A stretch of DNA of 64,000 nt from CAXXOK01 sp964584315 (GCA_964584315.1 CAZOZO010000013.1:6295-70294); one strand, 5' to 3'. Counted from the stretch's first letter, positions 44,262 to 53,842 are shown. Made by a program: numbers and translations. The notes: generated by a model not told the origin, from the letters alone.

Positions 44262-45137
44262 ATGAGCATCATTGAGGTTCAACACCTGAAAAAGTATTAC
44301 GGTCATGCCAGGGGTATCGAGGATGTCAGCTTCACGGTGGAGGAGGGCGAGATTTTCGGGTTCATCGGCCCCAATGGAGCAGGCAAATCCACCACCATAC
44401 GCACGCTGCTGGCGCTCATCCACCCGACCGCGGGCAGCGCAACGATATTCGGCAAGGACTGCATCCGTTTCGCGCCGCAGATCGCCCAAAGCGTTGGCTA
44501 CCTGCCCAGCGAGGTCTTCTACTACGACGGGATGCGCGTGCAGGAGCTGTTGCAATACTCCGCCAGCTTCTACCGGAAGGATTGCACCGCGAGAATCCGC
44601 GAGCTGGCCGGTGCGCTCGATCTGGATCTCAAGAAAAAGATCGACGACCTCTCCTTTGGCAACCGCAAAAAGGTGGGCATCATACAGGCGATCCTGCACG
44701 AACCCAAGCTGATCATACTGGACGAGCCGACCGCGGGCCTTGACCCGCTTATGCAGCAGCGCTTTTTCGAGCTCCTGCGCGAAGAAAACCGCAAAGGCGC
44801 GGCGGTGCTGTTCTCCTCCCATGTGCTCAGCGAAGTGCGCAAGATCTGCAACCGCGTAGCTATCATCAAGGAGGGCCGCATCGTTAAGGTGGATACCATG
44901 AGCGCCCTGCAGGACAACGGCTACAAAAAGGTGATGCTCGAAACAAAGGCGCCTGCCGATGCGTCCGGCTTCGCGCGGGAGGGCATCACCAGCCTGACTG
45001 TTCAGGGCACGCTGGTCAACTTCATCTACAGCGGCAGCATCAATGACCTCATGCAAATGCTGGCTGCACTTGACCTGACGAACGTCTCCATTGAAGAACC
45101 TGACCTGGAAGAGATATTCATGCATTATTACCAATGA
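44262..45137 (+). CDS. ABC-2 type exporter ATP-binding protein
   Basis: A 291-residue ABC ATPase of the ABC-2/bacitracin-export type. Walker A is GPNGAGKST, the signature region LSFGNRKKVGIIQA and Walker B LIILDEPTAGLDPL, followed by FSSHVLSEVRK and a C-terminal extension. It energises the two permeases encoded next. The ATG at 44262 is ten bases after AGGAGG; TTG one codon upstream, at seven bases, is also possible. The substrate is unknown; lipids, peptides and antibiotics are typical. Confidence 0.9.
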   Translation: MSIIEVQHLKKYYGHARGIEDVSFTVEEGEIFGFIGPNGAGKSTTIRTLLALIHPTAGSATIFGKDCIRFAPQIAQSVGYLPSEVFYYDGMRVQELLQYSASFYRKDCTARIRELAGALDLDLKKKIDDLSFGNRKKVGIIQAILHEPKLIILDEPTAGLDPLMQQRFFELLREENRKGAAVLFSSHVLSEVRKICNRVAIIKEGRIVKVDTMSALQDNGYKKVMLETKAPADASGFAREGITSLTVQGTLVNFIYSGSINDLMQMLAALDLTNVSIEEPDLEEIFMHYYQ

Positions 45138-45149
45138 GGAGGCACAGCC

Positions 45150-45947
45150 ATGAACATATACCTTCATGAGTTACGGTTCTACCGTAAAAACACCCTCCTC
45201 TGGATCGTGTCGCTCTGTGCCGGCACCCTGTTCCTGTTTTGGATGTTCCCGGCCTTTGCCAGCAACGCGGCCACGATCAGCGAATTGCTCCAGAATTATC
45301 CGGCGATCATCCAAAAGGCCTTTGGCCTTTCGATGGACAAGATCAGCACCGTGCCCGGCTTTTACTCCTTTATCATCACCTTTTTGATGCTCTGCGGCGC
45401 GGTGCAAGCCATCTCCCTGGGCATCTCGGTGCTCGCCAAGGAGACGACCGGCAAAACGGCAGATTTTCTGCTAACCAAGCCGCTGACGCGGGGGCATGTG
45501 CTCACGGCCAAGCTGCTGGCAACCTTCACGTGCGTTGTGGTCACCAGCGCGGCCTTCGTTGGCGCAGCGACCGCGATGGCCTTCGCCTTTCAAAACGCCG
45601 CCTTCGATTACACGCCTTTCCTGCTGATGTCGCTCGCGTTCTTCTTCATTCAGGTCATCTTCCTTGCGCTGGGCATCATGATCGGCGCCCTGGTGCCCAA
45701 AATCAGGTCCGTGCTGCCGGTATCGCTCAGCACGGTGTTCGGGTTCTTCATCCTGGGCATGGTCGCCGCCGCGATGGATCTGCGCGATCTCTACTATTTG
45801 ACGCCATTCAAGTATTTCGACACGATATCCATACTGGAAACATCCGCTTACAAGCTTACGTTCACCGCAACAGGCGCCGCGGTCACGGTGCTGGCCATAC
45901 TCGTCGGGTATATCGTTTATACCCGGCGGGATATCCACGCTGCATGA
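45150..45947 (+). CDS. ABC-2 type permease subunit 1
   Basis: A 265-residue membrane protein with six predicted helices, the motif VLAKETTGKTADFLLTKPLT after the second helix, and a short basic N terminus (MNIYLHELRFYRKN). It belongs to the ABC-2 permease superfamily. It lies 12 bases after the ATPase gene behind GAGGAGG and 13 bases before a related permease. Confidence 0.86.
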   Translation: MNIYLHELRFYRKNTLLWIVSLCAGTLFLFWMFPAFASNAATISELLQNYPAIIQKAFGLSMDKISTVPGFYSFIITFLMLCGAVQAISLGISVLAKETTGKTADFLLTKPLTRGHVLTAKLLATFTCVVVTSAAFVGAATAMAFAFQNAAFDYTPFLLMSLAFFFIQVIFLALGIMIGALVPKIRSVLPVSLSTVFGFFILGMVAAAMDLRDLYYLTPFKYFDTISILETSAYKLTFTATGAAVTVLAILVGYIVYTRRDIHAA

Positions 45948-45960
45948 AGGGGGTGGGCGT

Positions 45961-46752
45961 ATGAACGTATATCGCAGGGAGATCAAGGTATCCCTCCGTT
46001 CGCTGATCTTCTGGGCACTGGGTGTGCTGTTCTTCATCGTGGCATCGGCCACTAAGTATTCCGCGATGGCGGACGATCCAGCCGCGCTGGGCATCTTTAC
46101 GCAGCTCCCGCTCGGGCTGCAAGCCATGTTTGGCGTAGGGCACCTTGACTATACCAAGGCCAGCGGCTTTTACGGCATGATCTACCCCTACCTGCTGCTG
46201 ATGGCCGCCATACACGCCTCCATGCTCGGGGCTGTGATCCTCTCCAAAGAGGAGCGGGATAAAACATCGGAGTTCCTTTACGTCAAGCCCGTCGCACGCA
46301 CGCACATCCTGACCGCCAAGCTGCTGGCGGCGCTTACGATGGTCACGCTCTTCTGCCTGCTGATCGGGGTCTATTCCGTGGGCATGGTGCGCGCCTTTGG
46401 CGAGAACGCGGATGCCGAAGTCGCAAGGCTTATCGTGGGGCTGTATCTCTTGCAGTTGGTTTTTCTCGCAGTCGGGTTCACGGCGGCGGCGGTCATCAAA
46501 CGGCCGAAAGCCGCCACGGGCATCGCCACAGGATTCATGCTGGGCACCTATATCCTGTCCGTCGCGATCGACATCAACGGCAACATCGACTGGGCCAAGG
46601 TTTTCACACCCTTCTCCTATTTCGACGCAAAACGGATCATCGGCAGCGGCGAAGGGCTGAACCTTTGGTATATCCTGCTGTGTGTAGCACTGGCGGTCGG
46701 CCTCACGGCATGGGCATATCTCCGATTCCCGAAACGGGATTTGAAGGTGTAA
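45961..46752 (+). CDS. ABC-2 type permease subunit 2
   Basis: A 263-residue membrane protein with six helices and the same internal motif as its neighbour (LSKEERDKTSEFLYVKPVAR followed by THILTAKLLAAL). The two permeases are diverged paralogues and probably form a heterodimer. The gene is preceded by AGGGGGTGGG and ends the operon. Confidence 0.86.
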   Translation: MNVYRREIKVSLRSLIFWALGVLFFIVASATKYSAMADDPAALGIFTQLPLGLQAMFGVGHLDYTKASGFYGMIYPYLLLMAAIHASMLGAVILSKEERDKTSEFLYVKPVARTHILTAKLLAALTMVTLFCLLIGVYSVGMVRAFGENADAEVARLIVGLYLLQLVFLAVGFTAAAVIKRPKAATGIATGFMLGTYILSVAIDINGNIDWAKVFTPFSYFDAKRIIGSGEGLNLWYILLCVALAVGLTAWAYLRFPKRDLKV

Positions 46753-47063
46753 AGGCGCCAAAGGCAAACGCTTTGAGAGAACCGATACGGCCTCGGGTAC
46801 GATGCATGTAGGCCCTCTGCCAACACGGTCTACGGCATTGCGCCATACCAGTCTGGCGGCGACTGATGGCACCGTGCGAAAAAGGCACGTCGTAGGGATG
46901 CAGAGGAATGCTCGCGTCGCGTTGGCAGATCGCATTGCCGGGTGTTTGTCATAAAGGCGGGACTGTTTTTGCGCCAGTGGGCAGACGTGCGTGTCAGTTG
47001 CGTTCGCACGGGTTTCAATGTATAATGATGCCAACGCGCAAAACGTGAGGAGCTTGAAAGCGG
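46753..47063 (+). promoter_or_regulatory. gap with promoter of the 47064 gene cluster
   Basis: TTGCGT (46998-47003) and TATAAT (47021-47026) are 17 bases apart, about 38 bases upstream of the start codon. The stretch 46753-46990 holds no gene I can support. Confidence 0.65.
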
Positions 47064-47750
47064 ATGTCTGAAACGACCGATAAAAAAGGGATGCCAAGCG
47101 ACCTGTATCGTTCTCTTCTGTTAAAGCTTCCGGACGTATTTGCAGCCAACATCCTCATGGACGACGACGCCACCGTGCGCGAGGTGCACATTGTGGCCGG
47201 CCCCAGCCGCAACCCCAAGCTGATCAGCCGGGATGTGCAAAGCGCGCTGCTGGCAGCGTTTGATTTGCGGGTGGATCACCGCGTAATCAGCATCGCGCAA
47301 ATAGCGGGCAACCCGTTTGAAGCCCGTCCGCAGACCGAGCACGCCGAGGCAGGCACGCGCATCCATTGCATGGAGGTATCCACGCGCGTGGAGGAGAAAC
47401 ACTACCATGTGAGCGTGCGTCTGCGCCACGGCGAACGTGATTTCTGCGGGGAGGCTGTTTGCCGGAACACCACGACCCAATGCATGCGCGCGGCCGTACA
47501 GGCAACGCTTAACGCTGTGCATGGCTTTCTGGGCGTAGACGATCTGTTCACCATGGTCGCCGCACAGTCGACCATGGTAGGCGGCACCGCCATCGCCCTG
47601 ACACTTCTGGAGTGCGCCTATGCAAGGGAGAATCGCCTGCTGGTCGGCGCGGCGCAGCAGGTCGAGGATATGGCGGTCGCCTTTGTCAAGAGTGCGCTGG
47701 ATGCCATGAACCGCAGCCTGCCCATGGTGGCAGGCTGCCAATCAATGTGA
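47064..47750 (+). CDS. uncharacterised conserved-looking cytosolic protein
   Basis: A 228-residue soluble protein I cannot assign to a named family. The N-terminal third is alpha/beta with the well-formed block VREVHIVAGPSRNPKLISRD and then LRVDHRVISIAQI. The C-terminal half has two similar alpha/beta units (residues about 105-155 and 160-215) beginning with a beta strand and followed by helices with few charges. There is no signal peptide or membrane helix. It has its own promoter and a GAGGAG site, and heads a cluster with a tiny membrane peptide, an HD-GYP protein and a DUF5317 protein, so a role in nucleotide signalling is possible but unproven. Confidence 0.75.
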   Translation: MSETTDKKGMPSDLYRSLLLKLPDVFAANILMDDDATVREVHIVAGPSRNPKLISRDVQSALLAAFDLRVDHRVISIAQIAGNPFEARPQTEHAEAGTRIHCMEVSTRVEEKHYHVSVRLRHGERDFCGEAVCRNTTTQCMRAAVQATLNAVHGFLGVDDLFTMVAAQSTMVGGTAIALTLLECAYARENRLLVGAAQQVEDMAVAFVKSALDAMNRSLPMVAGCQSM

Positions 47751-47846
47751 AAGGAAACGGGGCGGACGGGTTTTCTTCAAGCGTAGCGGAATATAGCATG
47801 CCTGATAGCGAACGGCAGAGCCTATCGAATAGGAGGCTATATTCTC

Positions 47847-47930
47847 ATGAAGAAGGCGAAGATCATGGCGGCTTTGATGGCGCTGGTCTCTTTCGTTCTC
47901 TCCGCGGGCGCGTATGTGACCTGGAGGTAA
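47847..47930 (+). CDS. 27-residue membrane or exported peptide
   Basis: A short frame of 28 codons with a strong AGGAGG site ten bases before the ATG. The peptide starts MKKAKIM, has a hydrophobic core AALMALVSFVLSAGA and ends YVTWR, like a signal peptide or single membrane helix with no mature domain. It lies in the 260-base gap between the uncharacterised protein and the HD-GYP gene, all on the same strand. The good ribosome binding site and lysine-rich start argue that it is translated. Confidence 0.55.
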   Translation: MKKAKIMAALMALVSFVLSAGAYVTWR

Positions 47931-48010
47931 CATTTCCTGGTGTCAAACGCCCGTTCGTCCCGTTTTCCCCATAGACTGATGTCGGATACCCTTTTCAGGT
48001 AGAGGTGGCT

Positions 48011-49291
48011 ATGAACAAAAGAGCCCGTGCATACGTTGTGGCCGTTAGTATCATCGGAATGGCGATGGCGGTCGTCAGCACGCGTCAATTCATCCTGAGC
48101 ATGGTGGGGATTCCGTTTTCCGAGCGCGGTTGGAATATCCTGTTCTTAATCGGCTTATGCGCTGTTTGTCGTTCCTTTCCCATTATTATGAAAAACGACC
48201 AACAATTAGACATATCCGTCATTGCCGTGTTGGCAGCTTTTTTATTGCACGGCATGGATGCGGCTGTTTTTGTATATCTGTCCAGCTCGCTGATCACCTT
48301 TGAGAAGGATGGCGGCAAGGTTCGGTGCATCTACAACGTCAGCCTGAGCAAGACGCTGTTCAACCTGAGCGATATCGTGATCGCGATTGTCATTCCGGGG
48401 CTGATCTGCCGGTTGTTGCCATGGCAACCGGGCATGTTCGATTTTCCGCAGGTGCTTGTGCCCACGCTGATGTTTTCTGTGCTCACGTTTGTGCTCAATT
48501 ACCTGGGGTTGCTGATGCTGTTTTTGCTCAACGGCGATATCGTGCCGCGCGAGATGGGCAAGGCGCTGGCTGGGCTCACCTCCAATGTGCTGGCAGCCAT
48601 GCCGCTGGGGTTGTTGATCGGCCTGCTGCTCTCCATGCCCATCGGCATCTGGTTGACGCTGGTGATGATGTGCCCCTTGCTCTTGGCGCGCTACGCTTGG
48701 AAACTCTACCTGGACGCGACCCGCAACAAGGAGAAGCTGCTTACCGCATTTGTGTCCAGCATGGAGGCGCGCGACCCCTATACGCAGGGGCACAGCCAGC
48801 GCGTGGGCGATTATGCCCGGCAGATTGCCCGCCAGATGCGGTGCTCCGCGCAACAATTGGATTCGATCCGTGAAGGAGCTCTTTTGCATGATATCGGCAA
48901 GATCGGCATAAGCGATTTCATCTTGCACAAACCCGATGTGTTGACCCGCGAGGAGCGGGAGATCATACAGCGGCATCCCGTTATCGGCGTGGATATTGTT
49001 GGCAAAGTAGGGCTTTCGGACGCAGTGCTTGAGATGATCCGCAGCCATCATGAGCGTTGCGACGGCAAGGGTTACCCGGATGGGCGCTTTGCCAGCGAGC
49101 TGCGCCTGTCCACGCGCATCCTGTCCGTGGCCGACGCTTATGACGCCATGACCAGCGACCGCCCTTACCGCCGTAGCATATCGCTGGCGCAGGCGAGAGC
49201 GGAACTCTTGCGCGGCCAGGGTACGCAGTTTGACCCTGAGGTGGTGCAGGCCATGCTGGTGGTGATGGACGGGGAGGAGTGCAGGGCATGA
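48011..49291 (+). CDS. membrane-bound HD-GYP phosphodiesterase
   Basis: A 426-residue protein. The N-terminal half has about seven membrane helices (residues 5-230) and the C-terminal 190 residues form an HD-GYP domain. The metal-binding residues are present: HD in LLHDIGKIGISDFIL, then QRHPVIG, SHHERCDGKGYPDG with the GYP motif, and DAYDAMTSDRPYR. Such proteins hydrolyse cyclic dinucleotides (c-di-GMP or cGAMP) at the membrane. ATG 48011 behind AGAGG is chosen; GTG 48005 is two codons upstream. Its stop codon overlaps the next start (ATGA). Confidence 0.9.
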   Translation: MNKRARAYVVAVSIIGMAMAVVSTRQFILSMVGIPFSERGWNILFLIGLCAVCRSFPIIMKNDQQLDISVIAVLAAFLLHGMDAAVFVYLSSSLITFEKDGGKVRCIYNVSLSKTLFNLSDIVIAIVIPGLICRLLPWQPGMFDFPQVLVPTLMFSVLTFVLNYLGLLMLFLLNGDIVPREMGKALAGLTSNVLAAMPLGLLIGLLLSMPIGIWLTLVMMCPLLLARYAWKLYLDATRNKEKLLTAFVSSMEARDPYTQGHSQRVGDYARQIARQMRCSAQQLDSIREGALLHDIGKIGISDFILHKPDVLTREEREIIQRHPVIGVDIVGKVGLSDAVLEMIRSHHERCDGKGYPDGRFASELRLSTRILSVADAYDAMTSDRPYRRSISLAQARAELLRGQGTQFDPEVVQAMLVVMDGEECRA

Positions 49292-49833
49292 TACTCGTCT
49301 ACCTGCTGGTGCTTGCGGTGGTGGTCGGGTATCTGCGTGGAGGTCGGTTGAACGGCTACCTGAAAAAACCGCTGCGGGGCATTTATCTGCCAGTCGCAGG
49401 CTTCTTGATGGAAAGCAGCTTCATATGGCTGCCGCGCATCATCACTGCGCCGCCCGCGCGATGGCTATGGATCATCGTTGTGGCCGAATACCTCTGTCTG
49501 TTCACATTTTTGTTTTGGAACCGGGACGAGCGCGCGCTTTGGCTGGTCGCGCTGGGAACAGCGGCAAATTTAATGGCGATTGCAGCCAATCAGATGCGCA
49601 TGCCCGTCAGTCCGGTGATTTTCGAGTTTTCTTCACTCTCAGGCTTTGTGGAGCGAGTCCGCAGCGGTGAGCTGATCGAGTATGTGCTAGTCGGGCGGAA
49701 CGCACCGCTGTGGTGGCTTGGGGACTGCATCCCCATACCGTGGGGCGTGCCTGGCGTAGCCAGCGCAGGTGATTTTCTCATGGGCGTGGGGATGTTCTGG
49801 TGGGTGCAGCAAATGATGCTGCGTAAAAGCTGA
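49288..49833 (+). CDS. DUF5317 family membrane protein
   Basis: A 181-residue membrane protein with about five helices. The opening MILVYLLVLAVVVGYLRGGRL and the conserved central and C-terminal segments (ANQMRMPVS, WWLGDCIPIPWGVPGVASAGD) match the DUF5317 family, whose function is unknown. It is translationally coupled to the HD-GYP gene by a four-base overlap. Confidence 0.8.
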   Translation: MILVYLLVLAVVVGYLRGGRLNGYLKKPLRGIYLPVAGFLMESSFIWLPRIITAPPARWLWIIVVAEYLCLFTFLFWNRDERALWLVALGTAANLMAIAANQMRMPVSPVIFEFSSLSGFVERVRSGELIEYVLVGRNAPLWWLGDCIPIPWGVPGVASAGDFLMGVGMFWWVQQMMLRKS

Positions 49834-50288
49834 AGAACCGGTGTCATCCGGCGCTGACCAACAGCCACGCTGCCTTCATAAGCATATACACATTTGAAAT
49901 GAGGGCGAGAACGCCAAGCATCTGTGACAGTCGAGCGACAGAGGCGCACCGCGGGTTTTGCACCTCTGCGCCATTCCCCCATCGACTCCGTCCGCTATCC
50001 AGCTGTGAAACGCACCCGGCGGGGGAATATAAACCCCTGCCCAAATGTATGGATGGGTCGCAGGCTTCAGGTTGCTTATCGGCAGATTTTAAGTCAGTAT
50101 CGACCTGTTCGTTGTTGCACGCCCCAAAGCACGTTCCTTCTAGCTTAAATGCCCTAATGTCGTTTTGACAACACATGTTGATATCAGTTCAACCCCTTGA
50201 CGCCTCGTTCGCTTGGCATCAAGGGGTTGAACGCTATCGATATATGCCTGTGCTACCATCATTCTTCTTGTGCGAACGCTCCCCTGCT
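49834..50288. other. intergenic region with hairpin
   Basis: No gene can be supported here. A minus-strand frame ending near 49844 has a hydrophobic tail (MLGVLALISNVYMLMKAAWL) that could be a decayed fragment, but it has no start signal. An 18-base stem lies at 50187-50232. Confidence 0.4.
50187..50232. terminator. hairpin between convergent genes
   Basis: An 18-bp stem with one wobble pair (50187-50204 with 50215-50232) about 57 bases beyond the glycosidase stop codon at 50289 on the minus strand. It lacks a T-tract. Confidence 0.55.
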
Positions 50289-51992
50289 CTACAGGCTGAG
50301 GGTTCCGTCGTGCTCCAAGCGTAAAATCATGTCGGGTGTCATGGCGTGGTCGTGATGCAAGCGGGCGGGGTCGAGCGTCAAACTCACGACGCGCACGCCG
50401 TAGCGCAGTTGCACGAGCGCTTTGGTCTGAGACAGCGCCTCGTACCGCACGCCGCCAAAACCCGCCGCAAGCAGGCGTTTTCGCAAGACGACGGCTTCTT
50501 TGACAAAATCAAGCGCCGCTTTGGCCGCCGCGTCATGCTGCCAGCGCATTGCGCCGCGGTTGAGCGGGTCGGCGGCGCCGGACAATGCGATCTCATCGCC
50601 GTAGTACAGGCATGCCTCCCCGGGCAATAGCAGGGTAAGCAAAAGGGCTGCCTGCACCGCCGCAAGACTGCCGCCCGCTTCGCTCAGGGGGCGAGGCAGG
50701 TCGTGGTTTGCGATAAAGCGCATCTGCGAAGGAAACCGCATGCCGGGCAGCTGCGCCGCCAGCGTATTCATTCGGTCGCAGAAAGTTGGCGCGTCCAGGG
50801 TCTGGCGCAGTAGAAAATCACGGATGGCAAAATACTGCGGATAGTCCATGGCGCCGTCGAATTGGTCACCATTAAGCCACGGAAACGGTTCTCCCCAGAT
50901 TTCGCCAATGATCTCAACTTCAGGGTTTGCCCTGCGCACCCGCTCTCGAAATATGCGCAGAAAACGAGGGCTGATCTCGTCCGGCACATCCAGCCGCCAT
51001 GCGTCCAGCTTGAGCGTGCGCGTCCAGTGTTCGGCAATGCCCGTCAGGTGGTCGATCACCGCCGGATGGTCCGTGTTCCACTTGGGCATATTGGCCGCAA
51101 AGGCAAAGCACTCGTAGGGCGGGTCTGCCTTCATTCGCGCGGAAGTAAGCATCCCGACGGGCGTGTTTTGAGCCGCCTGCGCATCGCGGAACAAGAACCA
51201 GTCCCAATAGGGGGAAGCGAGGCCATGCACCAGCGCGTGCCGGAACTGTGCGCATCGGTCGCTGGCATGATTGAAAACCCCGTCCAGCATCAGGCGCAGG
51301 CCTCGCGCGTGCAGTGCATCGGCAAGGGCGGTCAGGTCGCCGTTGGTGCCAAGGCGCGGATCCACAACCGCATAATCCACGGTATCATAGCGGTGATTTG
51401 AAGGACTTTGAAACACAGGGTTGAGATATATGCCCGTAACGCCCAAGCTCTCTAGATAAGGCAGTCGGCGCAGGATGCCCTGAAGCGTGCCGCCATAGAA
51501 ACCCTCACGCTCCGGCACGAACGTTTCTGCGGAAGGCAGTGGGCCTAGCGAATCGAAGCGGTCGGGAAAAATCTGATACCAAACCGACTGCCCGGTCCAC
51601 GTTGGCGACGTAAGCACTTGGCCCTCAAAACGGTAAGGGAGTAGGAACGGATCCACACGGGCAGCCGGAGAAGCCGGCTGCTGGCCGCTCGCCCCAAGCA
51701 GCATGCGGGTGCCATCCGTCAGTGTCAGGGAGAAATGGTAACAAAGCTTGCGCGTTGGCATGGGCACCGCATCGCACGCGAAGTATGCATCCGTGGTGGT
51801 GGCAGCGACAAGCTTCATCGGCGTTTGGGTCAGGTTCAGGCGCTTTTCATTGCCTGGCAGGTAGTCGTAGGGGTCGCTGTGCAGGGCATAGGCGGTGGCC
51901 ACCTCTCCCTTCGATGCGCGTATCATCAGGCGGCAAAACAGGTTTCCATACACGCATACCCATGGCAGCGTGCACACATGAAAAACAGCCAA
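50289..51992 (-). CDS. GH13 alpha-glucosidase / neopullulanase-type enzyme
   Basis: A 567-residue alpha-amylase-family enzyme without a signal peptide. An N-terminal beta domain (about 1-135) precedes the barrel, which begins SVWYQIFPDRF. Conserved region I is DGVFNHASD, region II WRLDVPDEI with the nucleophile Asp, region III IGEIWGE with the acid Glu, and region IV FIANHDLPR. It degrades imported maltodextrins or cyclodextrins inside the cell. The start is TTG at 51992, nine bases after GGAGG and 13 bases after the permease stop. It ends the LacI-controlled operon. Confidence 0.9.
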   Translation of the reverse strand: MAVFHVCTLPWVCVYGNLFCRLMIRASKGEVATAYALHSDPYDYLPGNEKRLNLTQTPMKLVAATTTDAYFACDAVPMPTRKLCYHFSLTLTDGTRMLLGASGQQPASPAARVDPFLLPYRFEGQVLTSPTWTGQSVWYQIFPDRFDSLGPLPSAETFVPEREGFYGGTLQGILRRLPYLESLGVTGIYLNPVFQSPSNHRYDTVDYAVVDPRLGTNGDLTALADALHARGLRLMLDGVFNHASDRCAQFRHALVHGLASPYWDWFLFRDAQAAQNTPVGMLTSARMKADPPYECFAFAANMPKWNTDHPAVIDHLTGIAEHWTRTLKLDAWRLDVPDEISPRFLRIFRERVRRANPEVEIIGEIWGEPFPWLNGDQFDGAMDYPQYFAIRDFLLRQTLDAPTFCDRMNTLAAQLPGMRFPSQMRFIANHDLPRPLSEAGGSLAAVQAALLLTLLLPGEACLYYGDEIALSGAADPLNRGAMRWQHDAAAKAALDFVKEAVVLRKRLLAAGFGGVRYEALSQTKALVQLRYGVRVVSLTLDPARLHHDHAMTPDMILRLEHDGTLSL

Positions 51993-52005
51993 GCTGGCGT
52001 TCCTC

Positions 52006-52854
52006 CTACTCCTTGAGCATCCCTTCGGTTACACCGCCTCGGATGAGCTGCTTTTGCATGGTGATGTATACCAGCAGTATCGGCACCAGCGCAATTAGGG
52101 ACGCCGCGAAGATCAGGCTCCAATTATTGAGGTTCTGCCCCTGAAACATTTTGAGCGCGATGGGCAGCGTGCGCTTTTCAGGCGTTTTCATGAATGTGAG
52201 GGCATAGAGAAACTCGTCCCACACGTTTGAAAATGTCATGATGGTAAAGGTACCAATGGCGGGCAGGGACAGCGGAACCACGATGTGCAGCCACACCGTC
52301 CATGCCCCGCCCCCGTCAATGACCACGCTCTCCTCCAGTGCGTGCGGTATGGATAGAAAGCAGCTGCGCAGAAAGAAAACGTTCGCGGCCACATTGGTAC
52401 CAATATAGGTAAGGATCAGCCCCGCATAGGTATCCACTAACCGCAGGCTCTTGATCAGCAGGAACTGTGAAATCAGGTTGGTGAGCGTGGGCACCATCAT
52501 GCTGAACATCAGTAGCAGGAACAGCACGTTTCTTCCGGGGAACGCCATGCGCGCAAAACCGTATGCCGCCATACAGGAAATGAGCATGATCAGCACCGTG
52601 GACACGCCGCCCACCAGTAGGCTGTTGAGAAAGTAGTCCGAAAAATGATTGGCACCCCACGCCTCGGCAAAATTTTGCGTATAGAAGTTTGCGGGCAGCA
52701 GAATAGGCGGATAGGGAAGGCTGAACGCCTGCGGGGTCATCGCGGTGGCAACCATATAGAGGAAAGGCACCAGCGCCATGGCGGCAAATACCAGCAGAGC
52801 AAGATAGAGAAGCACCCTGCCGCCTATGCGGCGGAGAACGGCCAAACGCATCAA
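52006..52854 (-). CDS. CUT1 maltodextrin-type ABC permease (MalG type)
   Basis: A 282-residue permease with six helices and the EAA loop EESVVIDGGGAWTVWLHIVVP. The order with the other permease (15-base gap) and the downstream amylase-family gene suggests maltodextrin import. No ATPase gene is present. Confidence 0.88.
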   Translation of the reverse strand: MMRLAVLRRIGGRVLLYLALLVFAAMALVPFLYMVATAMTPQAFSLPYPPILLPANFYTQNFAEAWGANHFSDYFLNSLLVGGVSTVLIMLISCMAAYGFARMAFPGRNVLFLLLMFSMMVPTLTNLISQFLLIKSLRLVDTYAGLILTYIGTNVAANVFFLRSCFLSIPHALEESVVIDGGGAWTVWLHIVVPLSLPAIGTFTIMTFSNVWDEFLYALTFMKTPEKRTLPIALKMFQGQNLNNWSLIFAASLIALVPILLVYITMQKQLIRGGVTEGMLKE

Positions 52855-52869
52855 ACGCGCCCTCCTTCG

Positions 52870-53766
52870 CTAGTTGACGGTTTCACGCGTGAAACGGCGC
52901 TGCACCATGGTCAGGGTGAAGATCATCACGCCCATGGCTACGGCCTGCGCGGCGGCATACCCAAAATCGTATCTGGAAAACGCGGTGTTGTACATCAGGT
53001 TCATGATCTGGTTGGTGGTGCCAAGCGGCGCGCCTTCCGTGATCATCATCACATGGATGTAAGCGCCGAAGCCGCCAATGGTCAGCACAGTCAGCAGGTA
53101 GAGCGTGGTATTTTTGACCATGGGCACGGTCATATGCAGGAATGTCTGCACTGTGCCGGCGCCATCGATCTGCGCGGCCTCGTAGACATCGCGGCTCACG
53201 TTCTGCAGCGCCGCCAGGTAGATGACCATGACCCAGCCCACGCCCTTCCAGATGCCAAACATCCACAGCACAGCGTTGGCCGTCCACTCATTTTGCAGCC
53301 ATGCCACCGGCCTGCCGATCAGCCCGATCTGCAGCAAAGCAAAGTTGACAAGCCCACCCTTTCCGGACAGAAAAATGTACTTGAATATCAAAGAAACAAT
53401 CACCCAGGAGGTGAGCACCGGAAGGTAGCAGAGCACCTTGAGCAGCGTTTGCCCTTTGGTGGCAGCGTTGAGCAGACAGGCCAGCACGAGGCCCAATACC
53501 ATCTGCCCCGGCACAGTAATGAGCGTATACAGCAGGGTGTTGCGAAGCGCCAGCATGTATTTGGGGTCGGCAAACATGGCGGCGTAGTGTGCAAAGCCCA
53601 CATTGCCGGTCAGTTTGTCCTGAAGGATATCATAGGTAGAAACGCTCAGCACAAGGTTGCGCGCAAGGGGATAGAGTACAAACAAACCCAGCAGCACCAG
53701 CGCCGGGCCGACAAAGGGCAGCGCCTGCCCCCACTGTCGAAGCCCTCGTTCGAGTTTTCCCTGCAT
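52870..53766 (-). CDS. CUT1 maltodextrin-type ABC permease (MalF type)
   Basis: A 298-residue permease with six helices and the EAA loop YEAAQIDGAGTVQTFLHMTVP. The ATG at 53766 follows AAGGAGG with eight-base spacing; an open frame upstream to 53886 would overlap the binding-protein gene end and lacks a start signal. It partners the MalG-type permease next to it. Confidence 0.88.
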   Translation of the reverse strand: MQGKLERGLRQWGQALPFVGPALVLLGLFVLYPLARNLVLSVSTYDILQDKLTGNVGFAHYAAMFADPKYMLALRNTLLYTLITVPGQMVLGLVLACLLNAATKGQTLLKVLCYLPVLTSWVIVSLIFKYIFLSGKGGLVNFALLQIGLIGRPVAWLQNEWTANAVLWMFGIWKGVGWVMVIYLAALQNVSRDVYEAAQIDGAGTVQTFLHMTVPMVKNTTLYLLTVLTIGGFGAYIHVMMITEGAPLGTTNQIMNLMYNTAFSRYDFGYAAAQAVAMGVMIFTLTMVQRRFTRETVN

Positions 53767-53842
53767 GGTGGAACCTCCTTGGGCGGGGAGTCTAAAGGGA
53801 GCAGGGCGCTGGCGGAAGCGGCCCTGCTCCCATGGGTGCCGT

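Noticed and set aside
49844..50176. Minus-strand frame ending in a membrane-like tail
   Set aside because: Only the last 30 residues look protein-like; there is no start signal and no neighbour on that strand to explain it.
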